DNA of 64,000 bases from Thermomicrobiales bacterium (GTDB lineage Bacteria; Chloroflexota; Chloroflexia; Thermomicrobiales; UBA6265), in assembly GCA_023957115.1 (NCBI GenBank), contig JAMLHN010000014.1:1-64000 (forward strand). Direction: 5' to 3'. The notes under the pieces are model-generated. The model saw only the letters and a list, made by a program, of their open reading frames with translations, was not told the origin of the DNA and searched no databases. Shown here piece after piece: positions 52,705-61,043 of the stretch. Made by a program: the position numbers and the translations under genes. Every line of letters starts with the position of its first letter. Position 1 is the first letter of the stretch.

Positions 52705-53724
52705 ATGGCATCGGTCGAAACACGTGGACTGACCAAGCAATTCGGAGAACACCAGCCGGCGGTCGATCGTATCGATCTGCTGGCGGCCGACGGCGAGTTC
52801 CTGGTGCTGCTCGGGCCGTCTGGCTGCGGCAAAACCACCTTACTGCGCATGATCGGCGGACTGGAGCCGCCCACCTCCGGCGATGTGCTGATCGGCGGAA
52901 CGGTGGTGACCAACTTGCCACCCCGGGCGCGTCGCATCGCCATGGTCTTCCAGAGCTATGCGCTCTACCCCCACATGTCGGTCTATGACAACATCGCCTT
53001 TCCCCTGAAAGCGCACCATGTGCCCAAAGCGGAAATGGAACAGCGGATCGCATGGGCAGCCAGGATCCTGGGGATCGAGGAGTACCTGAAACGAAAACCC
53101 CGTCAGCTTTCCGGCGGGCAGCGACAACGGGTTGCCCTGGCCCGGGCGCTGGTGCGCGAACCGAGTGTCTTTCTCCTCGACGAGCCGCTGTCCAATCTCG
53201 ATGCGCAACGACGCGCCTCGGCACGGGACGAGCTGCAACAGTTCCAGCGGTCGATCGGCACAACCACCATCTACGTCACCCATGACCAGGTGGAAGCGAT
53301 GGGCATGGGTGACCGCATCGCGGTCATCAATCAGGGGCAGATTCGCCAAATCGGACCGCCGCGTGAGATCTACGACGACCCGGCCGATACTTTCGTCGCC
53401 ACCTTTCTTGGGTCTCCCCCTATGAATCTGGTCAACGATGACGACGCCATCGTCGGATTCCGGCCGGAGCATTTTCATCCCGCCGGCACCCATCAGCCGC
53501 AGGACAGCGACCGGCTGTTCCCATTCGTCGCGCATCGCGAGGAATACCTCGGCTCGGAAAGACTGATCTACGGCGAGATCGGGAGTGACAAGGTCGTCGC
53601 CCGCTTTCCGGCAACCTTCGTGCATCAGATCGAGATGGGCGTCCCGCTCGAATTCAAGGTGGCGCAACGCGACCTGAAGTACTTCGACCGGGAGACCGGC
53701 TTGCGGCTGGAGGGTGCGCGATGA
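52705..53724 (+). CDS. Sugar ABC transporter ATPase (UgpC/MsmK type)
   Basis: 339 residues from ATG 52705. Walker A LGPSGCGKTTLLRMIGG, Q-loop AMVFQSYALYPHM, signature LSGGQRQRVALARAL, Walker B SVFLLDEPLSNLD, His switch YVTHDQVEAM. The C-terminal TOBE/OB regulatory part (about 235-339) is present. It hydrolyses ATP for the permeases encoded next, and may also serve the transporter at 39380-42614, which has none. It overlaps the first permease gene by 4 bases. Confidence 0.95.
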   Translation: MASVETRGLTKQFGEHQPAVDRIDLLAADGEFLVLLGPSGCGKTTLLRMIGGLEPPTSGDVLIGGTVVTNLPPRARRIAMVFQSYALYPHMSVYDNIAFPLKAHHVPKAEMEQRIAWAARILGIEEYLKRKPRQLSGGQRQRVALARALVREPSVFLLDEPLSNLDAQRRASARDELQQFQRSIGTTTIYVTHDQVEAMGMGDRIAVINQGQIRQIGPPREIYDDPADTFVATFLGSPPMNLVNDDDAIVGFRPEHFHPAGTHQPQDSDRLFPFVAHREEYLGSERLIYGEIGSDKVVARFPATFVHQIEMGVPLEFKVAQRDLKYFDRETGLRLEGAR

Positions 53725-54695
53725 GCGTAGCGGCCAGCCAATCCGAGACTCCGCGCATCACCTGGAGCGACGAGCCGGAACCCACTGGGCGGTATCTGCT
53801 CGACCGGTCGAGCCTGCTCGGACCGCTGATGCTGCTGCCCGCGGTGATCTACATCATCGGCCTGGTGGCCGTGCCGTTTGTCCTAGCCATCGCCTATGCC
53901 TTCAGCGATGTCACCGTCGGCGATCAGAGCCTGGACTGGACCGGTCTGGAGAACTTTCGGGCCGTCTGGAACGACCGGACGTTCCAGACGGCGCTCAAGA
54001 ACACCTTCTATTTTGCATTCGTTTCCCAGGCAATCGTGATCGTTCTGGCCAACATGCTGGCGCTGGTGCTTGCATCCGACTTCAAAGGCAAACGGCTGGT
54101 CCGATTTCTGATTCTGCTGCCCTGGACCACACCCATTGCGCTGGCAGCCATCGGATGGCTCTGGATGCTGGACAGTGTCTATAGCCCAATCGATGCCTTT
54201 CTCCGCGAGATCGGGTTACTGGGACCGGGAACGCACTGGGGACCCGGCAAGAATCTGCTCTATCTAGCAAAACCGGACCTGGCGCAGGCGTCGGTGCTCT
54301 TCGTCCACGTCTGGCGCACGCTCCCCCTGGCCACCATCATCCTGCTGGCCGGATTGACCTCGATTCCCCAGGACATCAAGGATGCGGCCGATGTCGACGG
54401 CGCCGGGTTCTGGCGGCAGCTGTTCAAAATCCGTATTCCCCTGCTGCTGCCGATCATGGCAGTCGCGATCTTGTATGGGATCGTCTTTACCTTTACCGAT
54501 ATGACGGTGGTCTACATCCTCACGCGGGGCGGTCCACTCGACCAGACACAGGTGCTGGCCAGCTGGGCGTTCTACAAGGGGGTGCAGGGAACCGATCTGG
54601 CCCAGGGAGCGGCAATTGCCCTCTTCCTCTTCCCGGTGCTGGTGGTCGCGGCAATCGTGATGCTGCGGCTGGCGCGCCGGACGGACACGGTCTGA
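53721..54695 (+). CDS. Sugar ABC transporter permease (UgpA/MalF type)
   Basis: 324 residues. Membrane segments include LLGPLMLLPAVIYIIGLVAV, TFYFAFVSQAIVIVLANMLA and AVAILYGIVFTFTDMTVVYI; the EAA motif is SIPQDIKDAADVDGAGFWRQ followed by LFKIRIPLLLPIMA. GGAGGG precedes the ATG. The stop overlaps the start of the partner permease. Confidence 0.94.
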   Translation: MSVAASQSETPRITWSDEPEPTGRYLLDRSSLLGPLMLLPAVIYIIGLVAVPFVLAIAYAFSDVTVGDQSLDWTGLENFRAVWNDRTFQTALKNTFYFAFVSQAIVIVLANMLALVLASDFKGKRLVRFLILLPWTTPIALAAIGWLWMLDSVYSPIDAFLREIGLLGPGTHWGPGKNLLYLAKPDLAQASVLFVHVWRTLPLATIILLAGLTSIPQDIKDAADVDGAGFWRQLFKIRIPLLLPIMAVAILYGIVFTFTDMTVVYILTRGGPLDQTQVLASWAFYKGVQGTDLAQGAAIALFLFPVLVVAAIVMLRLARRTDTV

Positions 54696-55681
54696 TGGCA
54701 ACGACCGCCCACCCCGCCGAATCATGGTCGCCCACCAGCGGGCGACAACCCGAGGTCTGGATTCCCGATACCGAATCCCATCCAACGGCGCGCCGGGTGG
54801 GGCGGCGTGGGTTGCTCTATACGGTGGCGACCTTCTTCGCGATCTTCGCGGCCCTGCCGTTCGCCTGGATGGTTTTCACCATTTTCAAAACGAATCAGGA
54901 TCTCTACAGCGGGCAGAACAATCCGTTTCTCTACAACGACCCGCCGACCCTGGCCAACATCCGGCTCCTCTTCGAGCAAACGAACTACGCAACATTCGTG
55001 CTCAATACCGTGTTGGTAGCCATCGGGGTTGTGATCATTACGGTTGCAATTGCGGTTCCCGCGGCCTATGCGCTGACCCGGCTGGTCGGCGGCTGGGGCG
55101 AGGGGCTGGGAATCGCGATCTTCCTCGTCTATCTGATCCCACCGACCCTACTCTTCATTCCGATGACGCGGGTGATTGCCGAGCTTGGATTGAAGAACTC
55201 GAAATGGTCGATGGTGCTGATCTACCCAACCTTCACGATTCCATTCTGCGTCTGGTTGATGATGGGGTTCTTCAAATCGATCCCATGGGATATCGAAGAG
55301 CAGGCGATGGTCGACGGCTATAGCCGGTTGGGCGCGATCTGGCGGGCGGTGATTCCGTTGTCGATTCCAGGAATCCTGACCGTGATCGTCTTCTCGATCG
55401 CGCTGACGTTGCATGAGTTCGTCTATGCGCTCGCGTTCGTGACCTCCTCGAATCAGAAGACGGTCTCGATCGGGGTGACCACCGAGCTGGTGCGCGGCGA
55501 TGTCTTCTTCTGGCAGTCGCTCATGGCCGCGGCCGCCATCGTCGCTATCCCGGTGGCGTTGCTCTACACGGTGTTCCTGGATCGGTTCGTGGCTGGGTTT
55601 ACGCTGGGCGCGGTGAGGATAGACATCGCCTCACCCCCAGCCCCCTCTCTCTCTCCCAATGCTGGGAGGCAAGCCATGTGA
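54695..55681 (+). CDS. Sugar ABC transporter permease (UgpE/MalG type) with a repeat-derived C-terminus
   Basis: 328 residues. Six membrane segments, starting with LLYTVATFFAIFAALPFAWM; the EAA motif is SIPWDIEEQAMVDGYSRLGA. Most relatives end a few residues after FVAGFTLGAV. Here the frame runs on through the REP-like element and ends IDIASPPAPSLSPNAGRQAM. I infer that the element replaced the original stop codon. This 3' end overlaps the convergent surface-protein frame on the other strand by 118 bases. Confidence 0.92.
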   Translation: MATTAHPAESWSPTSGRQPEVWIPDTESHPTARRVGRRGLLYTVATFFAIFAALPFAWMVFTIFKTNQDLYSGQNNPFLYNDPPTLANIRLLFEQTNYATFVLNTVLVAIGVVIITVAIAVPAAYALTRLVGGWGEGLGIAIFLVYLIPPTLLFIPMTRVIAELGLKNSKWSMVLIYPTFTIPFCVWLMMGFFKSIPWDIEEQAMVDGYSRLGAIWRAVIPLSIPGILTVIVFSIALTLHEFVYALAFVTSSNQKTVSIGVTTELVRGDVFFWQSLMAAAAIVAIPVALLYTVFLDRFVAGFTLGAVRIDIASPPAPSLSPNAGRQAM

Positions 55682-56388
55682 ACAGATGGGCGGGCGCGAT
55701 GCGCCCGCCCATATCCGGACGTTTCTGCCGGGGCTAGATCGTTGTTTTCGTCTGGCGCCATGGAGCGGACCCGGCGTGCGCCAATAACCGCGGCGGCGCC
55801 CAGCACTGCTGCCGGAACGATCACCGAAGCGTCTGACGTGCCGCCGTCACCGGCGCCGGTGGCCGGAAGCGTGGTGAGCGGCGTGAAGCAAACGCTATCC
55901 GTCTCGTCACAGTTGCCGGAACAACACTCTTCTCCTGCCGCACAGGCTTCCCCATCGGGCAGGCAGGTATCGTCCATGGTCACACAGACGCCCAGCGAGG
56001 CTGAGCATGCGCCACCGCAGCACTCCGCCCCATCGGTGCAGGCCTCACCATCCGGCACACAGTTGTCCGCCGGAATGCAAATGCCCTCGGTGGAACATAC
56101 GCCGCTGCAACAGTCAGAACTGTCGGTGCACGCTTCATCATCCGGCAAACAGGGCGTCCCCATTTCGACGCAGACACCCATCGACGCCGAACATTCGCCG
56201 CTACAACATTCTGCCCCGTCGGTACACGGTTCACCGTCTTCCAGGCATTGCGCGGCAACATCATCGATTGCGCGGGTCGTTCCGACGGCGGCCAGCAATC
56301 CACCAGCGGAAATTCCCTTGAGCATCTGTCTTCGTGTTGGGCGCGTGCCCAGCAAACGAACCAGATTGTCGAACCTTGCGTCGTTCAT
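55564..56388 (-). CDS. Sortase-anchored surface protein with four six-cysteine, cystine-knot-like modules
   Basis: About 274 residues from ATG at 56388 (AAGGGGG upstream). A Tat-like leader (PTRRQMLKGISAGGLLAAVG) is followed by four modules at residues 48-73, 80-104, 110-135 and 142-167. Each has the spacing C-x6-C-x5-CC-x3-C-x5/6-C, the order seen in inhibitor-cystine-knot peptides, so 24 cysteines in all. Then come LPATG (174-178), a hydrophobic segment (about 187-204) and RR, a complete sortase signal. The 65 residues after RRVRS come from repeat DNA and overlap the permease gene; they probably are not original. No sortase gene is in the window. The role is unknown: protease inhibitor, binding or adhesion are possible. 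Confidence 0.85.
   Translation of the reverse strand: MNDARFDNLVRLLGTRPTRRQMLKGISAGGLLAAVGTTRAIDDVAAQCLEDGEPCTDGAECCSGECSASMGVCVEMGTPCLPDDEACTDSSDCCSGVCSTEGICIPADNCVPDGEACTDGAECCGGACSASLGVCVTMDDTCLPDGEACAAGEECCSGNCDETDSVCFTPLTTLPATGAGDGGTSDASVIVPAAVLGAAAVIGARRVRSMAPDENNDLAPAETSGYGRAHRARPSVHMACLPALGEREGAGGEAMSILTAPSVNPATNRSRNTV
55623..55672. repeat. REP-like element, copy 3, at the end of two convergent frames
   Basis: ATCGCCTCACCCCCAGCCCC then CTCTCTCTCCCAATGCTGGG. Compare 5866, 21038 and 60957 (reverse). The palindrome is weaker here; the core CTCCCAATGCTGGGAG is kept. Confidence 0.65.
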
Positions 56389-56728
56389 TCATACCCCCTT
56401 TGTTGGATGACGACGAGACGCCCGACCCCCGAGCGCCGCCTCTAGTCATACGACTGTTTGCGGGGACGGTCAACGATTCGACCGCTACGAAGCATGAAAC
56501 ACACCCGGCAACGACCTCGTATGGCAAGGTTTTCTCAAGAATCCCCATGTTTGCCTGGTGTGCATAACCTTCCCGAAGAGAAATACGCGCCGACCTCCAA
56601 TCAAGGAGGGTCCTCGATATCGCGAGGATTGCAGGATCGAGCCGTGCGCTCTAAGGTGGGAGAACGATACGTTGCCCGATTGGCGCTGGAGTATCCCGCC
56701 GATCCGTTTTCAAGAAGGGACGACATCC

Positions 56729-57586
56729 ATGATCCCCACCAGGCCATTTGGACGAACTGGACACCAGAGCACGCGGGTGATCTTTGGAGCAGCCGCGTTT
56801 TCGGGGGCAACCCAGGAGGTCGCCGACCGGACGATGGAGCGGGTGCTGGAATGGGGGATCAATCACATCGACACGGCTGCCAGCTATGGGGATGCGGAGA
56901 TCCGATTGGGCCCGTGGATGCCTGAGCATCGAACCCGGTTCTTTCTCGCCACCAAGACGGTAGAGCGCAAAGCTGGGCCGGCGTATGACGAGATCCAGCG
57001 GTCATTGGAGCGGTTGCGGACCGACCAGGTCGATCTGATCCAGTTGCACAATCTGGTCGATGAGACGGAATGGGAGACCGCAATGGGGCCAGGCGGCGCG
57101 CTGGAAGCGGTCATCCGGGCACGGGACGAAGGGCTGGCGCGCTTCATTGGCGTGACCGGGCACGGAGTCACGGTGGCGCGCATGCACCTGCGGTCATTGG
57201 AGCAATTCGATTTCGACGCGGTGCTGCTGCCCTATAGCTATGTGCTGATACAGAACCCGGACTACGCGGCCGATTTTGCCGAGCTCTCCCGAGTGTGCGC
57301 CGAGCGAAACGTGGCGATGCAGACAATCAAGGGAATCACGCGCGCGCCCTGGGGCAACGCCACCCCGAACACGACCACCTGGTACAAGCCACTGGAGGAT
57401 CAGGAATCGATCGATCTCGCGGCGCACTGGGTGCTGGGGAACGAGCAAGTCTTTCTGAACACAGCCAGCGATGTCGATTTGCTGCCAAAGATCGTCGATG
57501 CAGCGCAACGTTTTGACGAACGCCCGTCGGACGTGGAGATGGACGGTTTGGTGCGGGCACAGTCGATGGAACCGCTGTTCGTGTAG
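56729..57586 (+). CDS. Aldo/keto reductase
   Basis: 285 residues from ATG 56729, preceded by AAGAAGGGA. TIM-barrel oxidoreductase: [20 protein letters not shown], the catalytic-site aspartate and tyrosine in [38 protein letters not shown] with the lysine, [20 protein letters not shown] and IGVTGHG. It reduces carbonyls with NADPH or oxidises sugars. It lies between two sugar ABC systems and may act on an imported sugar. Confidence 0.9.
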   Translation: MIPTRPFGRTGHQSTRVIFGAAAFSGATQEVADRTMERVLEWGINHIDTAASYGDAEIRLGPWMPEHRTRFFLATKTVERKAGPAYDEIQRSLERLRTDQVDLIQLHNLVDETEWETAMGPGGALEAVIRARDEGLARFIGVTGHGVTVARMHLRSLEQFDFDAVLLPYSYVLIQNPDYAADFAELSRVCAERNVAMQTIKGITRAPWGNATPNTTTWYKPLEDQESIDLAAHWVLGNEQVFLNTASDVDLLPKIVDAAQRFDERPSDVEMDGLVRAQSMEPLFV

Positions 57587-57680
57587 ACAAGGAACGCCTC
57601 GGCTACGTCGTTCGGCGGCACGGCGCCGGCGATAAGAGCGCTCCCTCCACGTCGCTACGCTTCGGTCGGGACGACAGGGG

Positions 57681-58772
57681 TCAAGCGACCCGGTTTTCGG
57701 TTTGTGGGTCGAAGAGCAGCGTCTTCCCTGGATCGAAGGTGAGGGTGACCGGATCGTCGAAGGTGGCGGTGAACGTGGGCGGGGTGGTGACCGCGACGCG
57801 CTCCGCACCGAGGCGGGCGTAGACCACGTTGACCGAACCCATCGATTCGATGACTTCGACCGTGGCATGGAGTCCATCACCATGACCCGGAGCGATGAGA
57901 ATGTCCTCCGGGCGGATGCCGATCGTCAGCGACCGATCGGCGGTGAGGGCGCTGGTGGAGACCATGTCGCGGGTGATGGCGAGTGCGCCCCCCACGGTTT
58001 CGATGACCGCGTCGCCATTCCGCACGCCGGCCGTACCGGAGATGACGCTCATACTCGGGCTCCCCAGGAACTTACCAACGAAGAGATTGACCGGGTTGTT
58101 GTAGACCTCGAGCGGGGTGCCGACCTGTTGCACGATACCGTGCCGCATCACGACCAGGCGATCGCTGAGGGTCATGGCTTCGGCCTGATCGTGGGTGACG
58201 TACACCACGGTGCCCTCGATACGACGGAAAAGCAGCCGCAACTCGGCGCGCATCTGGGCACGCAGCTGGGCGTCGAGGTTGCTCAACGGCTCATCGAGCA
58301 GGAACACCTTGGGATCGCGGGTGATGGCGCGGCCGAGCGCAACCCGCTGGCGTTGGCCGCCGGAGAGCTCTTTCGGACGCCGGTCGAGTAGCGGACCGAT
58401 ATCGAGCAGCTGGGCGGCTTCGTTCACCCGGCGGGCGATTTCGTCTTTCTTGACCCCGCGCACTTCGAGGCCGAACCCGATGTTCTGGCGAACGGTCATA
58501 TGCGGATAGAGCGCATAGGACTGGAACACCATGGCGATATCGCGGGCGCCGGGTGGAACATCGTTCACGACCCGGTCGTCGATCGAGATCAACCCTTCGG
58601 ATGGGTCCTCCAGACCGGCCAGCATATTGAGCGTGGTCGATTTGCCGCAACCGGAGGGACCGACCAGCGTCAGCAGCTCCTTGTCATGAATCTCGAGGTT
58701 GAGATCGTGAACGGCCGCGGATTGCTGGTTGCCGAAGCGTTTGCTGACCCGATCGAAGCGGATGTTTGCCAT
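57681..58772 (-). CDS. Sugar ABC transporter ATPase (UgpC/MsmK type)
   Basis: 363 residues from ATG at 58772. Walker A VGPSGCGKSTTLNMLAGL, Q-loop AMVFQSYALYPHM, signature LSGGQRQRVALGRAI, Walker B KVFLLDEPLSNLD, His switch YVTHDQAEAM; a longer C-terminal TOBE region than in the copy at 52705. Last gene of the operon that begins with the M81 protein. It may be the general sugar ATPase of this strain. Confidence 0.95.
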   Translation of the reverse strand: MANIRFDRVSKRFGNQQSAAVHDLNLEIHDKELLTLVGPSGCGKSTTLNMLAGLEDPSEGLISIDDRVVNDVPPGARDIAMVFQSYALYPHMTVRQNIGFGLEVRGVKKDEIARRVNEAAQLLDIGPLLDRRPKELSGGQRQRVALGRAITRDPKVFLLDEPLSNLDAQLRAQMRAELRLLFRRIEGTVVYVTHDQAEAMTLSDRLVVMRHGIVQQVGTPLEVYNNPVNLFVGKFLGSPSMSVISGTAGVRNGDAVIETVGGALAITRDMVSTSALTADRSLTIGIRPEDILIAPGHGDGLHATVEVIESMGSVNVVYARLGAERVAVTTPPTFTATFDDPVTLTFDPGKTLLFDPQTENRVA

Positions 58773-58780
58773 CGTTTTGC

Positions 58781-59668
58781 TTACCCCTTGACCGCACCGA
58801 AGGTGAGCCCGCGCACAAGATACCGTTGCGCGCCGGCCGCGAAGATGAGGACCGGGATGACCATGAGTGTCCCGATTGCGGTCATTTCGCCCCAGCGCAG
58901 AAATTGATCGGAAATGAAGCCGGAGACGACCACCGGGATCGTCTTGGCGTTGAACGAGGTCAGCATCGAAGCGTAGAGCAGCTCGTTCCAGGAATAGATG
59001 AAGGCGAAGATAGAAGTGACCGCAAGTCCGGGCAACGCCAGCGGGAGGATGACCCGCCGGAAGCGTTGCCAGAATGAGCACCCGTCGACAATGGCGGCTT
59101 TCTCGATCTCGGCCGGCATATCCTGAAAGAACCCGAGCATCAGCCAGATCACGAAGGGGAGCCCATAGGCGACGTAGGTGATGATGAGGGCGACGTGCGT
59201 ATCGCCCAGATGGAGATTCCGGACGATCACATAGTAGGGAATGGCAGTCGTGACAGGCGGGAAGATGCGCGTGACCAGAATCCAGATCATCAGACCACGG
59301 CGGATCGTGTACGAGAGATAGGACTTGGCGAGCGCATAGGCGGCCATCGAACCGAGAATCGTGGTGAAAAAGGTGGCGGCCAGCGCCACGATGATCGAAT
59401 TGGCGAACGCGCGGGGCACACCGGCGGTCTTGAACGCGTTGACGTAGTTGTCGAGGGTAAAGCGGGTCGGGATGATGGTCGGCGGGTTGGACGCCGCATC
59501 GGCCGGAACCTTGAACGAGGTCGTGATCAGCCAGTACATCGGAAATGCGATGACGATCATGATCGCAATCGTCAGCAGATAGAGCAGGACCGCCCCGATC
59601 TGCTTACGACGATGGTAGTTGGGGGCGCCCGGGGCGGGTTGCGCCGGGGTCAGCGTCGTTGCGCTCAT
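58781..59668 (-). CDS. Sugar ABC transporter permease (MalG/UgpE type)
   Basis: 295 residues from ATG at 59668, which overlaps the partner's stop by 4 bases. Segments: VLLYLLTIAIMIVIAFPMYW, SIIVALAATFFTTILGSMAA, and the EAA motif DMPAEIEKAAIVDGCSFWQR followed by FRRVILPLALPGLAVTSIF. It ends YLVRGLTFGAVKG, the usual family end. Eight bases separate it from the ATPase gene. Confidence 0.94.
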   Translation of the reverse strand: MSATTLTPAQPAPGAPNYHRRKQIGAVLLYLLTIAIMIVIAFPMYWLITTSFKVPADAASNPPTIIPTRFTLDNYVNAFKTAGVPRAFANSIIVALAATFFTTILGSMAAYALAKSYLSYTIRRGLMIWILVTRIFPPVTTAIPYYVIVRNLHLGDTHVALIITYVAYGLPFVIWLMLGFFQDMPAEIEKAAIVDGCSFWQRFRRVILPLALPGLAVTSIFAFIYSWNELLYASMLTSFNAKTIPVVVSGFISDQFLRWGEMTAIGTLMVIPVLIFAAGAQRYLVRGLTFGAVKG

Positions 59669-60591
59669 TCTTTGTCCAATCGCCAGATGAAGAAGAGCGA
59701 GATGATGAAGATCGCAATCAGAAAGACCCAGGACATGGCGCTGGCCTGACCGATCTGGAAGAAGCGCAAGCCGGTCTTGTAGATGAGCATCGACATCAAC
59801 TCGGTGGTTTGCCCCGGTCCGCCGTAGGTCATGGTGAAAACGATGTCGAAGACCTTGAACGCATCCATGATGCGCAGCAGCAGCAGCACCAGGATGACCG
59901 GTTTGAGCAGCGGCAGCGTGATACGCCGGAAGATCTGCCAGGAGGTTGCCCCGTCGACCTGCGCCGCCTTGTAGAGATCGACCGGCAGCGACTGGATTCC
60001 CGCGGCAAGAATGAAGGTGACGACGGGCAGGTTCTGCCAGACCTCGACCGTGATGACCGCCGGCAGCGCCTGGCTGGGCGAGCCCAGCCACTCTTGTGGA
60101 GGTATCCCCACTTTCCCGATGGCCCAGTTGATGACGCCATAGCTGGACTGGAAGAGGGTGCGCCAAAGCACACCGGCAACAACCGGCGCGAGCATGAGCG
60201 GAAAGAGCATGACGGTCCGGATCCAGCCCATGGCGCGGATACGGCTGGTAGCCAGCAAGGCCAATCCCATCCCCAAAATGAACTCGACCGTGACCGCCAC
60301 GATGACGAAGATCAGGGTGACCTGGACCGCGTTCCAGAAATCGGGATCGTCCCAGAGCCGTTCGTAGTTCCGGGTCCCGATCCAGACCGGTTGACTGTTC
60401 GGAATGGTCATGTTCCACGAATGGAAGCTGAGCCAGAGGGAATAGAGCAGCGGATAGACCGAGGTCAGCAACAGGAACGCAACCGCGGGCGCCAGGAAAA
60501 GCGCGGATCCGATCTTCTCACCCCGGTGACTCTGCTTGAGCACCGGCGGCGGGCTGTCGTGTTGCGTGAGTTCTGGCGTAATAGCGGTCAT
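59665..60591 (-). CDS. Sugar ABC transporter permease (MalF/UgpA type)
   Basis: 308 residues. Segments: ALFLAPAVAFLLLTSVYPLL, TLIFVIVAVTVEFILGMGLA, VMLFPLMLAPVVAGVLWRTL; EAA motif SLPVDLYKAAQVDGATSWQI followed by FRRITLPLLKPVILVLLLL. It starts at ATG 60591 and overlaps the next permease by 4 bases. The 452-base gap to the binding-protein gene upstream holds repeats. Confidence 0.94.
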   Translation of the reverse strand: MTAITPELTQHDSPPPVLKQSHRGEKIGSALFLAPAVAFLLLTSVYPLLYSLWLSFHSWNMTIPNSQPVWIGTRNYERLWDDPDFWNAVQVTLIFVIVAVTVEFILGMGLALLATSRIRAMGWIRTVMLFPLMLAPVVAGVLWRTLFQSSYGVINWAIGKVGIPPQEWLGSPSQALPAVITVEVWQNLPVVTFILAAGIQSLPVDLYKAAQVDGATSWQIFRRITLPLLKPVILVLLLLRIMDAFKVFDIVFTMTYGGPGQTTELMSMLIYKTGLRFFQIGQASAMSWVFLIAIFIISLFFIWRLDKE

Positions 60592-61043
60592 GGCTAATTC
60601 GTCGATCGTTTCTCAGGTATTGATTCTTCGTCGTCCCATACTCGGAAATGCATGGGACTTGGTCTGCGACCAAATCCCCCACCGTTGAAACGCTGGGCGA
60701 ACACTCCTTGCTCTGCGCGTATGAGCGACGGAGCGAGACTGTACGATAAAACGGTAAGAACGAGGGTTCCTTCCGACCTCGTCGTTCCGAGCCTGTCGAG
60801 CGCCTGCCCTGAGCGAACGTCGAACGGGAATCTCTCGTCGATCGAAACCGTTTTTCTCATATGAAGCTCGATTGCTGGCAACAAGAGGTTCCTCCACTTC
60901 GGTCGGAACGACGAGTGGGCTCCCCTCTCCCCAGAGGGAGAGGGGCTGGGGGTGAGGCGAAAACTTGGCCTGCAACCAAGCCCTTGTGCCACCCCGCGAC
61001 CGAGAATCGTCTCAGGGCTCAGGACCCAGGGCTCCGGATCCCG
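60592..61043. repeat. Intergenic region with REP-like element, a second repeat and heptamers
   Basis: 60884-60912: AAGAGGTTCCTCCACTTCGG type element, also at 44919, 20944, 21146 and 57640. 60914-60957: REP-like element in reverse, with a 10-bp stem CCCCTCTCCC/GGGAGAGGGG (60921-60930 with 60935-60944). 61011-61040: heptamers CTCAGGG, CTCAGGA, CCCAGGG. It separates the binding protein from its permeases. No gene seen. Confidence 0.7.

Noticed and set aside
59669..60418. N-terminal extension of the MalG-type permease
   Set aside because: The upstream codons are antisense-like and overlap the partner permease; the ATG at 59668 overlaps the partner's stop by 4 bases and gives the normal family length.
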